Positions 1 through 8,552 are shown, counted from the stretch's first letter. The stretch is DNA of 64,000 bases from Oceanobacillus sp. Castelsardo (GCF_001659985.1 NZ_LYCS01000008.1:79219-143218), one strand, 5' to 3'. Notes: generated by a model from the letters alone, not told the origin. Translations and numbers: made by a program.

Positions 1-256
1 ACCCTTCAGTTTTTGCTTGTTCACCAATTTGTTGGTTCATCGCCTTCACTTGTTCCAACGGCATACCTTTTAATTCCGAAAATGTTTCATAAAAGTCTTT
101 ACCTGGAATGTGCTTTGCATTTGGATCTAATTGATAACTCTTATATTCTACAACAACTTTTTCTTTGTTTTCAAAGTTATCCAGTGCATGTTCAAGTCTT
201 CTTTTACCAATGTAGCAAAATGGACAAACAAAATCAGACCACACTTCAATTTTCAT
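1..256 (-). CDS. DsbA-family (FrnE-like) thiol oxidoreductase, 3' part missing
   Basis: The minus strand reads from an ATG at 256 for about 85 residues and runs off the window edge. The protein starts MKIEVWSDFVCPFCYIGKRR. The CPFC redox motif and the following YIGKRR are typical of cytoplasmic DsbA-like proteins of the FrnE / 2-hydroxychromene-2-carboxylate isomerase group, which carry a thioredoxin fold with a helical insert. A good ribosome binding site (AGGCGGTGG on the minus strand, 262-270) supports the start. No signal peptide is visible, so a cytoplasmic place is inferred. The exact substrate cannot be told. Confidence 0.85.
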   Translation of the reverse strand, partial: MKIEVWSDFVCPFCYIGKRRLEHALDNFENKEKVVVEYKSYQLDPNAKHIPGKDFYETFSELKGMPLEQVKAMNQQIGEQAKTEG

Positions 257-333
257 ACTATCCACCGCCTTTTTTCAAATATTGTAGCATAGCTTAATCT
301 TGATTAAAAAATGATGTGCTTAACACTTGACAC

Positions 334-1383
334 TTAATCTTCTAATAAAGACTTACCCATGACTCGAACACGCTTCGTATTTTTTAAATCATCTAAGTTT
401 TTTGCACCAATTCCGAACATCGTCATTTTTAATTCGAATTCAACTTGCTCCATCGTTTCCATTACTTTTTCCGTTGACTCGGTGGCAGATTTCAATAAAT
501 GACGGGCAAAGCCAATAATATCCGCTCCTAAAGTAATAGCCTTTGCAGCATCCACACCCGTTTTCATTCCTCCACTCGAGACTAGTGGGATATTTGGCAA
601 CTTGTTTCGAACGGAAACGATACAATCCTTCGTTGGAATTCCCCAATTATTAAATGCCTCTGCAGCCGCTCTTCTTAATGGATCTTTAGAACGCAATTTT
701 TCAACCTGACTCCAAGATGTTCCACCAGCTCCTGCAACATCAATATAGGATACACCCGCATTATAAAGTTTTTCCGCAACCGTTCCATCAATACCAAAAC
801 CAACTTCTTTTGCTCCAACCGGGACATTTACTACTTTGCAAAGTTCCTCAATTTTAGGAAGTAAATTATCAAAGTTAAGGTCTCCCCCATCTTGCACAAC
901 TTCCTGTAAACTATTTAAATGAAGGACGATGGAATCGGCATTCGTTAAATCCACAATTCGTTGTGCTTCCTCCGCACCATATCCATAATTTAGTTGAACT
1001 GCACCAAGATTAACGATAAGCGGGACATTTGGTGCATAATCTTTTATTAGAAAGGATTCTTTATGTGCATCACTTTCAAGCATTGCGCGGGTCGATCCTA
1101 ATGCCATAACCCAACCTTTTTTTTCAGCTGCACGTGCAAGATTCTGATTGATAGTCGTTGCTAATTCCGAACCGCCTGTCATGGAACTAACCAAAAATGG
1201 CGTTTTTAAATCTTTTCCTAAAAAGCTCGTATTTATTTCTATATCATGAAAGTTAACTTCTGGTAATGCATTATGTATAAAGTCAATTCCCTCAAGACCT
1301 GTAGACTTATTAACTCCTTCTACATCCCCAGTCATACATAGGCGAATATGTTCAGTTTTCCTTTGGTTAATGCCTTTTTCCAT
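334..1383 (-). CDS. fni: Isopentenyl-diphosphate delta-isomerase, type 2 (FMN-dependent)
   Basis: The 349-residue protein has the usual type 2 IPP isomerase length. It shows the N-terminal RKTEHI segment, the SSMTGG motif near residues 66-71, and the FMN-phosphate loop regions SSGGMKTG and GADIIGFAR in the C-terminal half of a TIM barrel. The enzyme interconverts IPP and DMAPP with reduced FMN and a divalent metal, feeding isoprenoid synthesis in the cytoplasm. The start follows a GGAGGT ribosome binding site. It is transcribed alone on the minus strand; no other isoprenoid gene is adjacent, although a squalene-synthase-fold gene lies at 36.4 kb. Confidence 0.95.
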   Translation of the reverse strand: MEKGINQRKTEHIRLCMTGDVEGVNKSTGLEGIDFIHNALPEVNFHDIEINTSFLGKDLKTPFLVSSMTGGSELATTINQNLARAAEKKGWVMALGSTRAMLESDAHKESFLIKDYAPNVPLIVNLGAVQLNYGYGAEEAQRIVDLTNADSIVLHLNSLQEVVQDGGDLNFDNLLPKIEELCKVVNVPVGAKEVGFGIDGTVAEKLYNAGVSYIDVAGAGGTSWSQVEKLRSKDPLRRAAAEAFNNWGIPTKDCIVSVRNKLPNIPLVSSGGMKTGVDAAKAITLGADIIGFARHLLKSATESTEKVMETMEQVEFELKMTMFGIGAKNLDDLKNTKRVRVMGKSLLED

Positions 1384-1545
1384 TCGAATAGGTACCTCCA
1401 GATTATGTGATTAATTTTGTGTGTACAACCTTTAATAGTAATTGTTAATAGTTTACCCATTAACAAATAAAATTGAAAGCAAATAGGATTTTTGATTATA
1501 TTTTTTATATACTAAAGGTAAAACATTTTACAAGGACGTGTTCAT

Positions 1546-2085
1546 TTGATTGAAAAGGCAAGAGCATTTGCTACAAAGGCACATAAAGGTCAAACACGCA
1601 AAAATTCTAATAGCCCGTATGTTACTCATCCGATAAGAGTAGCTAAAAGATTACAGGATGCAGGCTTTAATGATGAACTAATATGTGCCGGCTTCCTCCA
1701 TGATGTGGTGGAGGACACTTCCTATACTATAAACGATATCGAAGAAACATTTGGCCCAGTCGTTACAGAGCTAGTTGCAGCTCACACAGAAGATAAAACG
1801 AAATCTTGGCAAGAACGGAAGCAACATACGATTGATACCGTTAAAATTGCTCGTAAAGAAGTTAAGTATCTTATTGTAGCGGATAAATTAGATAATTTAC
1901 TAGGTCTTGAAAAAGATTTACAAGAACAAGGGAAAAGAATTTGGAAAAACTTTAATGCTGGGTATGAAAAACAAAAATGGTACAACGACGCGATTGTTAA
2001 GAATATGTATGTTGGATTAGATATAGAGGATATTCCTGATTACTTTTTTGAATACGAAGAAGCAGTGAAAAGGTTTTTTCATTAA
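1546..2085 (+). CDS. HD-domain phosphohydrolase, small alarmone hydrolase-like
   Basis: The 179-residue protein has the RelA/SpoT-type HD hydrolase signature: His28 in YVTHPIRVA, His52-Asp53 in FLHDVVEDT, with the Glu56-Asp57 pair typical of ppGpp hydrolases, then DIEETFG and a later ADKLDNLLGL segment with the conserved metal-ligand Asp. It has no synthetase, TGS or ACT domain, so its size fits stand-alone Mesh1-like hydrolases. By family, such enzymes remove the 3' pyrophosphate of (p)ppGpp using Mn2+; the substrate here is inferred. The start is a TTG at 1546. A terminator at 2107-2145 follows closely. Confidence 0.82.
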   Translation: MIEKARAFATKAHKGQTRKNSNSPYVTHPIRVAKRLQDAGFNDELICAGFLHDVVEDTSYTINDIEETFGPVVTELVAAHTEDKTKSWQERKQHTIDTVKIARKEVKYLIVADKLDNLLGLEKDLQEQGKRIWKNFNAGYEKQKWYNDAIVKNMYVGLDIEDIPDYFFEYEEAVKRFFH

Positions 2086-2106
2086 TTAGATTTGTAGGGA
2101 TTTAAA

Positions 2107-2145
2107 AAATACCAGATGAAACTTTATGTTCATCCGGTATTTTTC
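2107..2145. terminator. Bidirectional rho-independent terminator
   Basis: A hairpin (AAATACCAGATGAA pairing with TTCATCCGGTATTT, one mismatch) with T-runs on both strands sits between the convergent HD-domain and aldo/keto reductase genes and can serve both. Confidence 0.8.
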
Positions 2146-2970
2146 TTATTTATTATGAAATTCACTTGGTTTATTATTAATTCTAAGATTCTTATCTAAT
2201 TCCGCAATTTTACCCATATCGGATTCATTCAGTTCAAAGTCAAACACATTTATATTCTCTTCAATCCGTGAAGGTGTAACAGATTTTGGTATGACAATAA
2301 CTCCTGATTGTAAGTGCCAACGTAAGATAATTTGTGCAGGTGTCTTTCCATATTGTTCCGCGAGCTCTTTAATTAGTTCATCATGTAAAATGTCTCTTCC
2401 ATTCATAAGTGGACTATACGCTTCTAACTTAATCTGATGTTGGTCACAGAATTCCTTCAATTCTTTTTGCTGTAAGTATGGATGGTATTCTACTTGATTG
2501 ATAACTGGAACCACATCACACTCTTTTAAAATACGCTCTAAATGTTCGATATCAAAGTTACATACACCAATCGCTTTTACCCGTCCATCCGCATACAGCT
2601 TTTCAAGTGCTCTATACGTCTCAACATATTGATCAAACTTTGGCATTGGCCAATGAATGAGATACAAATCCACGTAATCAAGACCTAATCTTTCAAGACT
2701 TGCATCAAATGCCTTTAATGTATTTTCATAACCATGATCAGCATTCCATACCTTCGTTGTGATAAACAACTCTTCTCTAGGAATGTTTCTCTTAGCAATC
2801 GCTTTACCAACGCCCACTTCATTCCCATAAACTTTAGCGGTATCAATGGAACGGTATCCCGTTTCCAGAGCCTTTTCCACGGCAGGGGTCGCTTCTTCAT
2901 CCGGTACTTTCCAAACCCCAAATCCTAATTGCGGCATAGTAAGTCCATTGTTTAATGTAATATGAATCAT
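2146..2970 (-). CDS. Aldo/keto reductase (AKR5-type, YvgN/YtbE-like)
   Basis: This 274-residue protein is a single-domain (alpha/beta)8 NADPH-dependent carbonyl reductase. The catalytic tetrad can be read as Asp43 and Tyr48 (SIDTAKVYGNE), Lys in FITTKVWN, and His in LIHWPMP; the cofactor-binding end contains IPKSVTPSRIEENI. Related Bacillus enzymes reduce methylglyoxal and other aldehydes, but the true substrate is not visible. The ATG follows AGGAGTGAAATT. The 143-bp repeat at 2993-3135 lies directly upstream, so any dedicated promoter must be inside or beyond that element. Confidence 0.93.
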   Translation of the reverse strand: MIHITLNNGLTMPQLGFGVWKVPDEEATPAVEKALETGYRSIDTAKVYGNEVGVGKAIAKRNIPREELFITTKVWNADHGYENTLKAFDASLERLGLDYVDLYLIHWPMPKFDQYVETYRALEKLYADGRVKAIGVCNFDIEHLERILKECDVVPVINQVEYHPYLQQKELKEFCDQHQIKLEAYSPLMNGRDILHDELIKELAEQYGKTPAQIILRWHLQSGVIVIPKSVTPSRIEENINVFDFELNESDMGKIAELDKNLRINNKPSEFHNK

Positions 2971-2992
2971 AATTTCACTCCTTTTAGAAGAT

Positions 2993-3135
2993 GTTTAAAA
3001 AGTCCGGTAAAAATGACACTTCGAATTTCTTCGTTGGCTTGCTTTTCGGATACTCACGTATTTAGTGCATACGTTCCGTTCCTCAAAGCTTCGCCGCCTC
3101 GAACTTCTCGGTCCTTTTTATCCTCCTTTTTAAAC
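2993..3135 (-). repeat. 143-bp palindromic-ended dispersed element, copy A
   Basis: The element is bounded by perfect 10-bp inverted repeats, GTTTAAAAAG at 2993-3002 and CTTTTTAAAC at 3126-3135, with an inner palindrome around ACGTAT/ATACGT near 3056-3073. It matches, in reverse orientation and at identical length, the copy at 8750-8892, and the ends of the longer copy at 22214-22553. Conceptual translations look alike only because the DNA is similar; no transposase is present, so it is a non-autonomous, MITE- or REP-like repeat. Confidence 0.85.
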
Positions 3136-3143
3136 ACGCACTT

Positions 3144-3995
3144 TTAATAAATTTCTTCCTCATCTAATTCTATATCATTTTCATCGTAAGAAATCCAATC
3201 ACTAAAACTACCCGGATATAGTTTGATATTTTTATATCCTAATGATTTTAGTGCTACAATATTTGGACAGGCTGAAACACCCGAACCACAAGAAACAATA
3301 ATCTCCTTATCTTTTGGTAAAGAAGAAAAATGGTTAGATAACTGTTCTTTGTTCTTCCAGGAACCATCGGCGTTGAAAATATCTTTCCAAAAATAATTAA
3401 CGGCGCCAGGAATATGACCAGCTTTGCTATAAAGTGGTTCCCATATACCTAAATACCTATCCTTATCTCGTGAGTCAATTAAAATCGCCTTTTTATTTTC
3501 AACTTTTTCTTTTACTTCCTTCATCGAAACCGTTTCATTCCCACGAATTTTCGCAACGAATTGTTTCTTTTTTAATGAAGGTGGTTCAGCTGTCACCTGA
3601 TTTCCTTCTTCCATCCACTTTTTATAACCACCTTCTAAAATATAAACCTTTTCATGCCCTAAATAGTGTAACAACCACCACATTCTTGCTGCAAACATGT
3701 CGTTTTCCTCATCATAAATGACAACTGTTGTTTCATCATCAATACCAATATTCCCCATTTTAGCTGCAAATAACTTCATGTCTGGCAATGGATGTGCACC
3801 GCCATGCTTTGCTGCTTTGCTAGCTAGATCATGATTCAAGTCCAAATAAACTGCACCAGGAATATGCTCATTTAAATACAACTTTCTTCCAGCATCCGGT
3901 TCTGTTAATACGAAACGTACATCCACAATTACAGTACTATCCGTTTTATTGACCATTCTTTCTTTTAGCTCATCTATCCCCATTAAGAATGACAT
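3144..3995 (-). CDS. Rhodanese-type sulfurtransferase (thiosulfate / 3-mercaptopyruvate)
   Basis: The 283-residue protein has two rhodanese domains. The C-terminal one carries the catalytic Cys in the loop VSCGSGVSACPNIV, close to the CGSGVTA loop typical of mercaptopyruvate sulfurtransferases; the N-terminal domain is the inactive structural copy. The enzyme moves a sulfur atom from a donor to cyanide or thiol acceptors in the cytoplasm. I chose the ATG at 3995 because TGGAGGGATTACT precedes it; the frame is open for 17 further codons upstream without a comparable ribosome binding site. It is monocistronic on the minus strand. Confidence 0.9.
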   Translation of the reverse strand: MSFLMGIDELKERMVNKTDSTVIVDVRFVLTEPDAGRKLYLNEHIPGAVYLDLNHDLASKAAKHGGAHPLPDMKLFAAKMGNIGIDDETTVVIYDEENDMFAARMWWLLHYLGHEKVYILEGGYKKWMEEGNQVTAEPPSLKKKQFVAKIRGNETVSMKEVKEKVENKKAILIDSRDKDRYLGIWEPLYSKAGHIPGAVNYFWKDIFNADGSWKNKEQLSNHFSSLPKDKEIIVSCGSGVSACPNIVALKSLGYKNIKLYPGSFSDWISYDENDIELDEEEIY

Positions 3996-4139
3996 AGTAA
4001 TCCCTCCAATTGTATCCCTTTCAAAATTATATACGACAAATGACATGTATATCCTCCATTATTTCAAAATCAAATCTATTTTGATAAGATATTAATAAGT
4101 TCAATTCGGTTTAAACTAAAACGTAAAGGAGCTAAGAAA

Positions 4140-5372
4140 ATGAAAAATGAATTAATCAAGCGGTTTACATCCTATGTAAAAGTGGATACCCAATCAGAAG
4201 AGAATTCAAACACCACTCCTTCCACACCTGGCCAATTAAAACTTGCTGAAATACTGTCTAAGGAATTAAAGAATATCGGAATGACGGATGTTGAAATAGA
4301 TGAAAATGGTTATTTAATGGCAACTCTCCCTTCCAATATGGATAAGGATATTCCAACAATCGGATTTTTAGCACATGTTGATACAGCTACAGATTTTACA
4401 GGCAAAGATGTGAAACCCCGGGTCATCGAAAATTTTGACGGTGAGGACATCGTATTAAATAAAGAAAGAAACGTTGTATTATCTGCTAAGGAATTCCCAG
4501 AATTACCTAGTTATAAAGGGCATACTATAATTACTACGGACGGCACAACTCTTTTAGGAGCAGATAATAAAGCAGGAATAGCTGAGATTATGACTGCGAT
4601 GGATTATTTAATCCAACATCCAGAAATAAAACATGGAAGAATTCGTATCGCTTTTACTCCGGATGAAGAAATTGGTCGAGGTCCTCATAAATTTGATGTT
4701 CCAAGATTTGATGCTGCTTTTGCATACACCATCGATGGAGGCCCATTAGGGGAATTACAATATGAAAGTTTTAACGCTGCAAGTGCGAAAGTAACTTTTA
4801 AAGGAAATAATGTCCATCCCGGAACAGCAAAGAATAAAATGATAAATTCAGGTAAGATTGCTACCGAGTTTATTAATAAATTTCCGGAAAAAGAAGCTCC
4901 TGAATATACAGAAGGCTACGAAGGTTTTTACCACCTTATATCCGTCAATGGCGATGTAGAGCAAACAGAAGTTTACTATATCATCCGCGATCATGACCGA
5001 AATAAATTTGAAGAGCGTAAAAAGACAGTTGAATCCTATGTTCAAGAAATAAAAGAAAAATACGGCAAGGCTAACGTTTCATTAGAATTAAAGGACCAAT
5101 ACTATAACATGCGTGACAAAATCGAACCCGTGAAGGAAATTGTTGACCTTGCGGAAGATGCCATGAATAATTTAGATATCAAACCGATTATCGAACCTAT
5201 TCGTGGCGGTACAGATGGTTCTCAACTTTCCTACATGGGACTCCCAACCCCTAATATCTTTACCGGTGGAGAAAATTTCCACGGAAAATACGAATATATT
5301 TCTGTTGATAATATGGAAAAGGCTACAAAAGTTATCATTGAAATTTGTAGATTATTTGAGGAAAGAAATTAA
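4140..5372 (+). CDS. pepT: Peptidase T (tripeptide aminopeptidase)
   Basis: The 410-residue protein has the usual PepT length and M20 metallopeptidase layout. Zinc ligands are visible: His79 and Asp81 ([11 protein letters not shown]), the bridging Asp of GADNKAG, the Glu-Glu pair of TPDEEIGRG, Asp of IDGGPLGE, and the C-terminal His of ENFHGKYE. A dimerisation lid domain is inserted in the middle. It releases N-terminal residues from tripeptides in the cytoplasm. The ATG follows AAAGGAGCTAAGAAA. It is not part of an operon. Confidence 0.96.
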   Translation: MKNELIKRFTSYVKVDTQSEENSNTTPSTPGQLKLAEILSKELKNIGMTDVEIDENGYLMATLPSNMDKDIPTIGFLAHVDTATDFTGKDVKPRVIENFDGEDIVLNKERNVVLSAKEFPELPSYKGHTIITTDGTTLLGADNKAGIAEIMTAMDYLIQHPEIKHGRIRIAFTPDEEIGRGPHKFDVPRFDAAFAYTIDGGPLGELQYESFNAASAKVTFKGNNVHPGTAKNKMINSGKIATEFINKFPEKEAPEYTEGYEGFYHLISVNGDVEQTEVYYIIRDHDRNKFEERKKTVESYVQEIKEKYGKANVSLELKDQYYNMRDKIEPVKEIVDLAEDAMNNLDIKPIIEPIRGGTDGSQLSYMGLPTPNIFTGGENFHGKYEYISVDNMEKATKVIIEICRLFEERN

Positions 5373-5423
5373 TTTATCTATTGTCCTGGTTATTTGAACC
5401 TAACTATTTTTATTAAGGGAAAG

Positions 5424-5457
5424 CTTGGCATTCACAATTAGTTTGGTGAATGCCAAG
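5424..5457. repeat. Perfect inverted repeat, 12-bp arms, related to other hairpin repeats
   Basis: CTTGGCATTCAC and GTGAATGCCAAG enclose a 10-base loop. No T-run follows on either strand, so it is a poor intrinsic terminator. The arm and the following TTGCACTT resemble the hairpins at about 22288-22342 and 62886-62940, which suggests the same repeat family. Confidence 0.6.
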
Positions 5458-5604
5458 TTGCACTTAAGGGAATATGGAGTTTTTAACTTCCTTAATTGCA
5501 AAAACATTCCAGGACCTTTAATCAATCATTTTTTAAAATTGCTATTGTTGCACCATACCTTCTGTGAGAAAATAAAGTGAAACTTATTAAAAGGAGAAGC
5601 TATT

Positions 5605-6621
5605 ATGTTTAATAACAAAGCTTTATTATTCTCTATTATATTAATTGTTTTTCTTTCCGCATGCTCTTCTGCTTCTAATACAGAAATAAATGATCCAAAT
5701 AATGAAGCTATCGAAACATCAACAAATAATAGTGAGGAATCTATTATTTCTGCTCCAGATGCATTTCTTCAAAAGATGGATGAAGGTGAACAAGTAGAAC
5801 TGCTCCAGCAAGCTTTAAACAAAGCAGGATATGATATAGAAGTGAACGGTATTTATGACGAGGCCACTACTTGGGCAATTACAGATTTTCAATTACAAAA
5901 TGATGAGCTTATGGCCGTTGGGGTTTATGATAAAAACACGAGACAGGTTATTAACCTATTTTTAGAAGATAATAAAACGATAGAACCTGGAAAAGAATTA
6001 CCTTTTGTTGAGGAAGCCGTTTCTGATGATTTAGATACAAAGATTTTATCCAATCCGTACGATGTGTTAGCGATTGTTAATAAAGAATTTGCTTTACCAG
6101 AAAACTATGAACCTGAAGATTTAGTAACACCAAATGTTCGCTTTCCTTTTACGGAGGAATTGCCAAAAAAACAAATGCGCAAAGTTGCAGCAGATGCCTT
6201 AGAAAAAATGTTTGAAGCAGCTGACAAAGAGAATCTTGAATTATTCGCTCAATCTGGCTATCGTTCTTATGATCGACAAAAAGCCATTTTTGCTTCTAAT
6301 GTAGAAAAACACGGAGAAAAAGAAGCGAATGTATTTAGTGCACGCCCTGGAGAAAGTGAACATCAATCTGGACTAACAATGGACGTTACTAGTCCAGAGG
6401 TTAATTTTGATTTAATTGTTGAATTTGGTGAAACAGCTGAAGGTAAATGGATAAAGGAACACGCCTCAGAATATGGTTTTATTATCCGCTACCCTGAAGG
6501 AAAAGAAGAAATTACAAAATATCAATATGAACCTTGGCACTTACGATATGTTGGGGAAAAAGCCGCAAAAGAAATAATGGAAAATAATTTAACTTTAGAA
6601 GAATATATTTTAAAAAATTAA
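5605..6621 (+). CDS. Lipoprotein D,D-carboxypeptidase (M15B/VanY) with peptidoglycan-binding domain
   Basis: The 338-residue protein begins with a lipoprotein signal peptide whose lipobox is LSAC near residue 20, so it is expected on the outer membrane face. A low-complexity Asn/Glu/Ser linker follows, then a PG_binding_1-type domain (about residues 62-120) and a C-terminal VanY/M15B peptidase domain. The metal-site motifs SGYRSYDRQ, SEHQSGLTMD and EPWHLRYVG are complete. Family members trim the terminal D-Ala from peptidoglycan stem peptides. The start has AAAGGAGAAGC before it. A large repeat begins exactly at its stop codon. Confidence 0.92.
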   Translation: MFNNKALLFSIILIVFLSACSSASNTEINDPNNEAIETSTNNSEESIISAPDAFLQKMDEGEQVELLQQALNKAGYDIEVNGIYDEATTWAITDFQLQNDELMAVGVYDKNTRQVINLFLEDNKTIEPGKELPFVEEAVSDDLDTKILSNPYDVLAIVNKEFALPENYEPEDLVTPNVRFPFTEELPKKQMRKVAADALEKMFEAADKENLELFAQSGYRSYDRQKAIFASNVEKHGEKEANVFSARPGESEHQSGLTMDVTSPEVNFDLIVEFGETAEGKWIKEHASEYGFIIRYPEGKEEITKYQYEPWHLRYVGEKAAKEIMENNLTLEEYILKN

Positions 6622-6912
6622 AGAGGTTGAGACATAACTAAAAAATTTAACCTAAAAGACGAATAATGCACTATTTAAGCGTAGGAAATATACGTAGACT
6701 CCTACGGGAGGAAAGGCCTAGGTGAGACTACGTAGGGCAATAGCCCGGAGTAGGCTCAACAGCCGCCCGCGGCAAGGTAGACACTGCGAGGTCTTTTCGA
6801 GCAGATGTCGCCCCTGTACTGGATGTGAAAGCGAAGTATATTTCCGAAGCGATTATTCGCTCAATCATGTTAGGATTTCATGTGGTTAAAAAACTTTTGT
6901 CCCAGCCTCTTC
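6621..6912. repeat. 292-bp hairpin-forming intergenic repeat (GAGGTTGAGACA type)
   Basis: The ends are inverted: AAGAGGTTGAGACA at the left and TGTCCCAGCCTCTT at the right. Nested inside is a perfect pair GGAAATATAC / GTATATTTCC. The GAGGCTGGGACA-like terminus is known from many Firmicute intergenic repeats. No open frame is convincing. Only one copy is seen in this window, so repeat status rests on the terminus and on structure. Confidence 0.6.
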
Positions 6913-6953
6913 TTTTAAAAGCGTGTGTTCATAATGGACCTATTGAACATCCT

Positions 6954-7412
6954 CTAAAACGGTTTTAATATCATCAGTGCAATAATGATAAGAAAAATAA
7001 TATTTTCAATATGTTCTACAAAGAAAAGTTTTTTGGATAGTTGATTATATTCTTCTGGAATGTCTTCCTCTTTATATTCCCGAAGTAGTTCTTTTATAGG
7101 TTTTGATCTGGATTTAAGCAAAGTTGGTCCAAAAGCTAACGCAACTAAAAATAGAAATAGACTGCTTACATACCATCCTTGAGAAAACCAATACGTATTC
7201 AAAAACCCCATCCATATTCCAGTAATAAGCAGTAAGGTTCCTCCTACCATTGTTATAATATGCAATTTATTACGAATAGCAAAGGAATGCCTTAATTCCG
7301 TCATATTACTAGGGTTTGAGCGTGTCACCACAAAGCTCATTACAAAACCAGGCCCCATACCTAAAATAGCAGAAAAAATATGGAGAAACACAAGAAATTC
7401 ATAGAACGTCAT
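6954..7412 (-). CDS. DUF2269-like integral membrane protein
   Basis: The 152-residue protein has four predicted hydrophobic segments: near residues 5-28, 50-70, 78-100 and 130-150. The N-terminus FYEFLVFLHIFSAILGMGPG carries the His and Gly pattern of the DUF2269 family. The function of that family is not known to me. It is expressed alone on the minus strand, with a purine-rich ribosome binding site before the ATG. Confidence 0.7.
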   Translation of the reverse strand: MTFYEFLVFLHIFSAILGMGPGFVMSFVVTRSNPSNMTELRHSFAIRNKLHIITMVGGTLLLITGIWMGFLNTYWFSQGWYVSSLFLFLVALAFGPTLLKSRSKPIKELLREYKEEDIPEEYNQLSKKLFFVEHIENIIFLIIIALMILKPF

Positions 7413-7539
7413 ATTCTTACCTCCTACCTATGCCTATTTTACACCAAAAGACTATAGACAAGGTTGTGATTCTTATCACATCTCTCCTAAATATTTAATA
7501 TATGGATAGTAGCAAGTGTTATAAAGAAGACTTGGTTTA

Positions 7540-7660
7540 GGTGGAGTTTTAACTCCACCTAAAACTTAGTCGCCCTTATTTCGGAGCTTGGCGGCACATA
7601 TCTTCCGCCTGTAAAGGCAGGAGTTGTAGTAACGCCGCGTAGTTAAACGGGCATTATTTG
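7540..7660. other. Structured intergenic segment between DUF2269 gene and nitroreductase
   Basis: The 307-base gap 7413-7719 has no gene. It holds a short palindrome GGTGGAGTTTTAACTCCACC near 7540-7560 and a second stem-forming GC-rich part (GGCGG...CCGCC) up to about 7655. It is more GC-rich than its surroundings and resembles a mobile intergenic repeat, but no second copy is seen in this window. Confidence 0.4.
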
Positions 7661-7719
7661 CTTTTGCTAATGTATTTGAGTAAAATCTATGGTTAATGAA
7701 CTCACTAGGGGGAAATAAA

Positions 7720-8280
7720 ATGGAGAAAGAAAATGCATTGCTTCATATCATTCGTGAACGCCGCGCAATTAAAAAGGGATATACAGATAAGAAAGTAACA
7801 GAAGAAGTTGTTCGAGATTTATTAGACTCTGCAATCTGGGCGCCCACCCACGGGATGCGTCAGCCTTGGAGATTTATTTTTGTTGGCGAGGATGAATTGC
7901 CTACTTTTGCCAAGGAAGTTGCATCAACGTATCCAGAAGAGCGTAGACAGAATCGTGAAGATTATTTAAATGAGCCAAATGCAATCCTTGTTGCTATTAT
8001 GGAAGACTCAGAAATCGAAAAAACAAGGGATGAAAACTTCGGCGCAATTGCATCCATGATTCAAAATTTCTGGTTATTAGCTTGGGAAAAGCAACTTGGT
8101 GTAGTTTGGAAAACAAATCCACATATCTATGATCCAAAGGTGAAAGAATTGCTCCACGTTGAAGATAATGAAAAAATTGTCGGGTTTATTCATTTAGGAT
8201 ATTTTGACCAAGCACCAGAAAAGAAAGAACGAATCTCTTTAAATGAAAAGTTTATTCGTTTTAACGAATTAAAAAAATAA
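7720..8280 (+). CDS. Nitroreductase-family FMN oxidoreductase
   Basis: The 186-residue protein has the nitroreductase fold signature: RERRAIKKGYTDKKV at the N-terminus (flavin phosphate-binding Arg residues), SAIWAPTHGMRQPWRF, AIASMIQNFWLLAW, and a C-terminal GFIHLGY. It most resembles the YdjA/YfhC group. Enzymes of this family reduce nitroaromatics or quinones with NAD(P)H; the physiological substrate is not visible. I chose the ATG at 7720 because AGGGGGA (7707-7713) is well placed for it; an in-frame ATG at 7696 is not. A terminator follows at once. Confidence 0.88.
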   Translation: MEKENALLHIIRERRAIKKGYTDKKVTEEVVRDLLDSAIWAPTHGMRQPWRFIFVGEDELPTFAKEVASTYPEERRQNREDYLNEPNAILVAIMEDSEIEKTRDENFGAIASMIQNFWLLAWEKQLGVVWKTNPHIYDPKVKELLHVEDNEKIVGFIHLGYFDQAPEKKERISLNEKFIRFNELKK

Positions 8281-8309
8281 AGCTGAGGGTTGCCTTAGCT
8301 TTATTTTTT
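8279..8309 (+). terminator. Rho-independent terminator of the nitroreductase gene
   Basis: AAAGCTGAGG and CCTTAGCTTT pair around a 4-base loop and are followed by ATTTTTT. The hairpin overlaps the stop codon. Confidence 0.85.
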
Positions 8310-8452
8310 ATCCACAGTTAGAAATAAGTTAAATATTATCCACATTATCCACAAAATTACTCACAACTATCCACATATTACTGTGCATTATTATTTACTT
8401 TTATTATTATGATATTCCTATTTACCCACAACACTTTAATTTATGTGGATAA
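8308..8452. promoter_or_regulatory. Cluster of DnaA boxes
   Basis: Perfect TTATCCACA boxes lie at 8308-8316, 8336-8344 and 8345-8353, and one on the minus strand (TGTGGATAA) at 8444-8452. Near matches are TTACTCACA at 8357-8365, CTATCCACA at 8367-8375, TGTGCATTA (reverse) at 8382-8390 and TTACCCACA at 8422-8430. The region is AT-rich. No dnaA, dnaN or gyr gene is near, so it is better read as a DnaA-titrating or regulatory cluster than as oriC. Confidence 0.75.
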
Positions 8453-8517
8453 TTATATGGTGATAACTTAATACTATAAAGAAAAAAAGATGTACGGAAA
8501 GAATTTTCAAACAACTA

Positions 8518-8546
8518 TTGACAATTAAGATAATTTATTCTAAGAT
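8518..8546 (+). promoter_or_regulatory. Vegetative (SigA-type) promoter of the trp operon leader
   Basis: A perfect -35 TTGACA (8518-8523) and -10 TAAGAT (8541-8546) are separated by 17 bp. They lie just upstream of the first T-box stem I and just downstream of the DnaA-box cluster. Confidence 0.8.
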
Positions 8547-8552
8547 AAGCAC

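Noticed and set aside
13..297. Plus-strand frame at the window start
   Set aside because: It is antisense to the DsbA-family gene, whose minus-strand product has a clear CPFC motif.
2962..3147. Open frames over the 143-bp element (also 8639-8878 and 22202-22384) that translate to similar peptides
   Set aside because: The likeness comes from the repeat DNA. There is no ribosome binding site, the frames run out of the element into unrelated flanks, and the element is palindromic and lies in an RNA leader in one case.
5424..5457. Terminator of pepT
   Set aside because: The hairpin is perfect but lacks a T-run on either strand, so it is listed as a repeat instead.
8308..8452. Chromosomal origin of replication
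   Set aside because: DnaA boxes are clear, but dnaA, dnaN, recF, gyrB and rpmH are all absent from the neighbourhood.
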